The notes under the pieces are model-generated. The model did not search any database and was not told the origin of the DNA. It saw only the letters and a program-made list of their open reading frames with translations. Of a stretch of 6,735 nucleotides of DNA, positions 6,377-6,735 are shown piece after piece. The stretch comes from Nitrospirota bacterium (GTDB lineage: Bacteria > Nitrospirota > 9FT-COMBO-42-15 > HDB-SIOI813). The stretch spans positions 1 through 6,735 of the forward strand of contig JAHFER010000091.1 in NCBI GenBank assembly GCA_023248365.1. The letters run 5' to 3'. The translations under genes were made by a program, and so were the position numbers. The number at the start of each line of letters is the position of its first letter. Position 1 is the first letter of the stretch.

Positions 6377-6735
6377 TCACATTTTTAATAACTGATCTAA
6401 GAAATCCAGAAACCTTCTTTTATCATTTTCAAATAATTCTTTTAACTCCGACACACTTGCTGCAATAATTTTAAATTTATCCTTGTCAATGTCAGCATCG
6501 TATGCATGACGAAAAAAATGCCTGAATGCTCTCAATTCATTCAAACATTTAAGACTACCTTCTGAGATTAAAGAAGGCCTGATATCCTGTATCTCTAAAT
6601 TCATTCTTTCAAGGATAGATTTATGCCAATAATCCTGCTCTATATTATTTTCAAACACCTTTGCAACATTTTTAAATATCTTTTCAAAACCTGAATAAAG
6701 CTGATTTACATAAAAGGCGGCCTCTATGAGTTTTT
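6377..6735 (-). CDS. HepT-like HEPN ribonuclease toxin, N terminus beyond the window
   Basis: The minus-strand frame is open to the right edge, giving at least 119 residues beginning KLIEAAFYVNQLYSGFEKIF. A GTG at 6658 is in frame, but the sequence on both sides reads as one continuous helical protein, so it is not the real start. The pattern WHKSILERM, IRPSLISE and ELRAFRHFFRHAYD matches HepT-like proteins. The HEPN catalytic motif RxxxxHxY is complete: its Arg codon is at 6521-6523 and the Tyr codon at 6500-6502. In known HepT toxins the Arg and His cleave RNA, and the Tyr is the residue AMPylated by the MntA nucleotidyltransferase antitoxin. The partner would be expected next to this gene, outside the window, and is not visible. 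The gene lies 7 bases upstream of the glycosyltransferase on the same strand. Family assignment is from memory of the motif; toxicity is inferred. Confidence 0.8.
   Translation of the reverse strand, partial: KLIEAAFYVNQLYSGFEKIFKNVAKVFENNIEQDYWHKSILERMNLEIQDIRPSLISEGSLKCLNELRAFRHFFRHAYDADIDKDKFKIIAASVSELKELFENDKRRFLDFLDQLLKM

Noticed and set aside
6656..6658. GTG as the start codon of the HepT-like gene
   Set aside because: The frame continues upstream to the window edge with sequence typical of the first helices of the family, so the gene is cut by the edge rather than starting here.

Overview
The window looks like a bacterial chromosome segment of moderate to low G+C content. Two things suggest a Gram-negative organism of the Nitrospirota / former Deltaproteobacteria kind: the protein types, and a palindromic repeat of a sort I recall being multicopy in those groups. 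This placement is an inference; no marker gene in the window fixes it.

Layout. (1) 1-346, minus: the N-terminal part of threonyl-tRNA synthetase, running off the left edge. (2) 347-474: a short divergent intergenic region holding a perfect 14-bp palindrome. (3) 475-5470, plus: a tight four-gene cluster. It starts with a membrane-anchored Cache-HAMP-GGDEF-HD-GYP protein of cyclic-di-GMP signalling. A 3-nt gap leads to a ZnuA/TroA-type periplasmic metal-binding protein, and a 4-nt ATGA overlap leads to the ZnuC-type ATPase. A palindromic, MITE-like repeat of about 126 bp follows, and then the ZnuB-type permease. (4) 5467-6735, minus: a polyprenol-phosphate-type family 2 glycosyltransferase, whose stop codon overlaps the permease stop in TTAA. 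Seven bases upstream of it lies a HepT-like HEPN ribonuclease toxin, which runs off the right edge.

How the parts work together. The A-C-B genes make a complete high-affinity Zn (or Mn) importer: periplasmic binding protein, ATPase and membrane channel. The signalling gene directly upstream is probably co-transcribed with them, which would link extracytoplasmic sensing and c-di-GMP to metal uptake. Its GGDEF half keeps the metal and nucleotide residues and the inhibitory RxxD site. Its HD-GYP half has lost the first metal-ligand histidine and the lysine after HD, so it may be a diguanylate cyclase with a silent or purely binding HD-GYP domain.

Points most worth a second look: the c-di-GMP enzyme in a zinc operon; the degenerate HD-GYP centre; two mutually exclusive hairpins over the znuA ribosome binding site; the repeat that supplies the znuC stop codon and a false start for znuB; a Cys/His cluster in the ATPase; and the HepT-like toxin, whose expected nucleotidyltransferase partner would lie outside the window. 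I found no complete, clearly new multi-gene system here.
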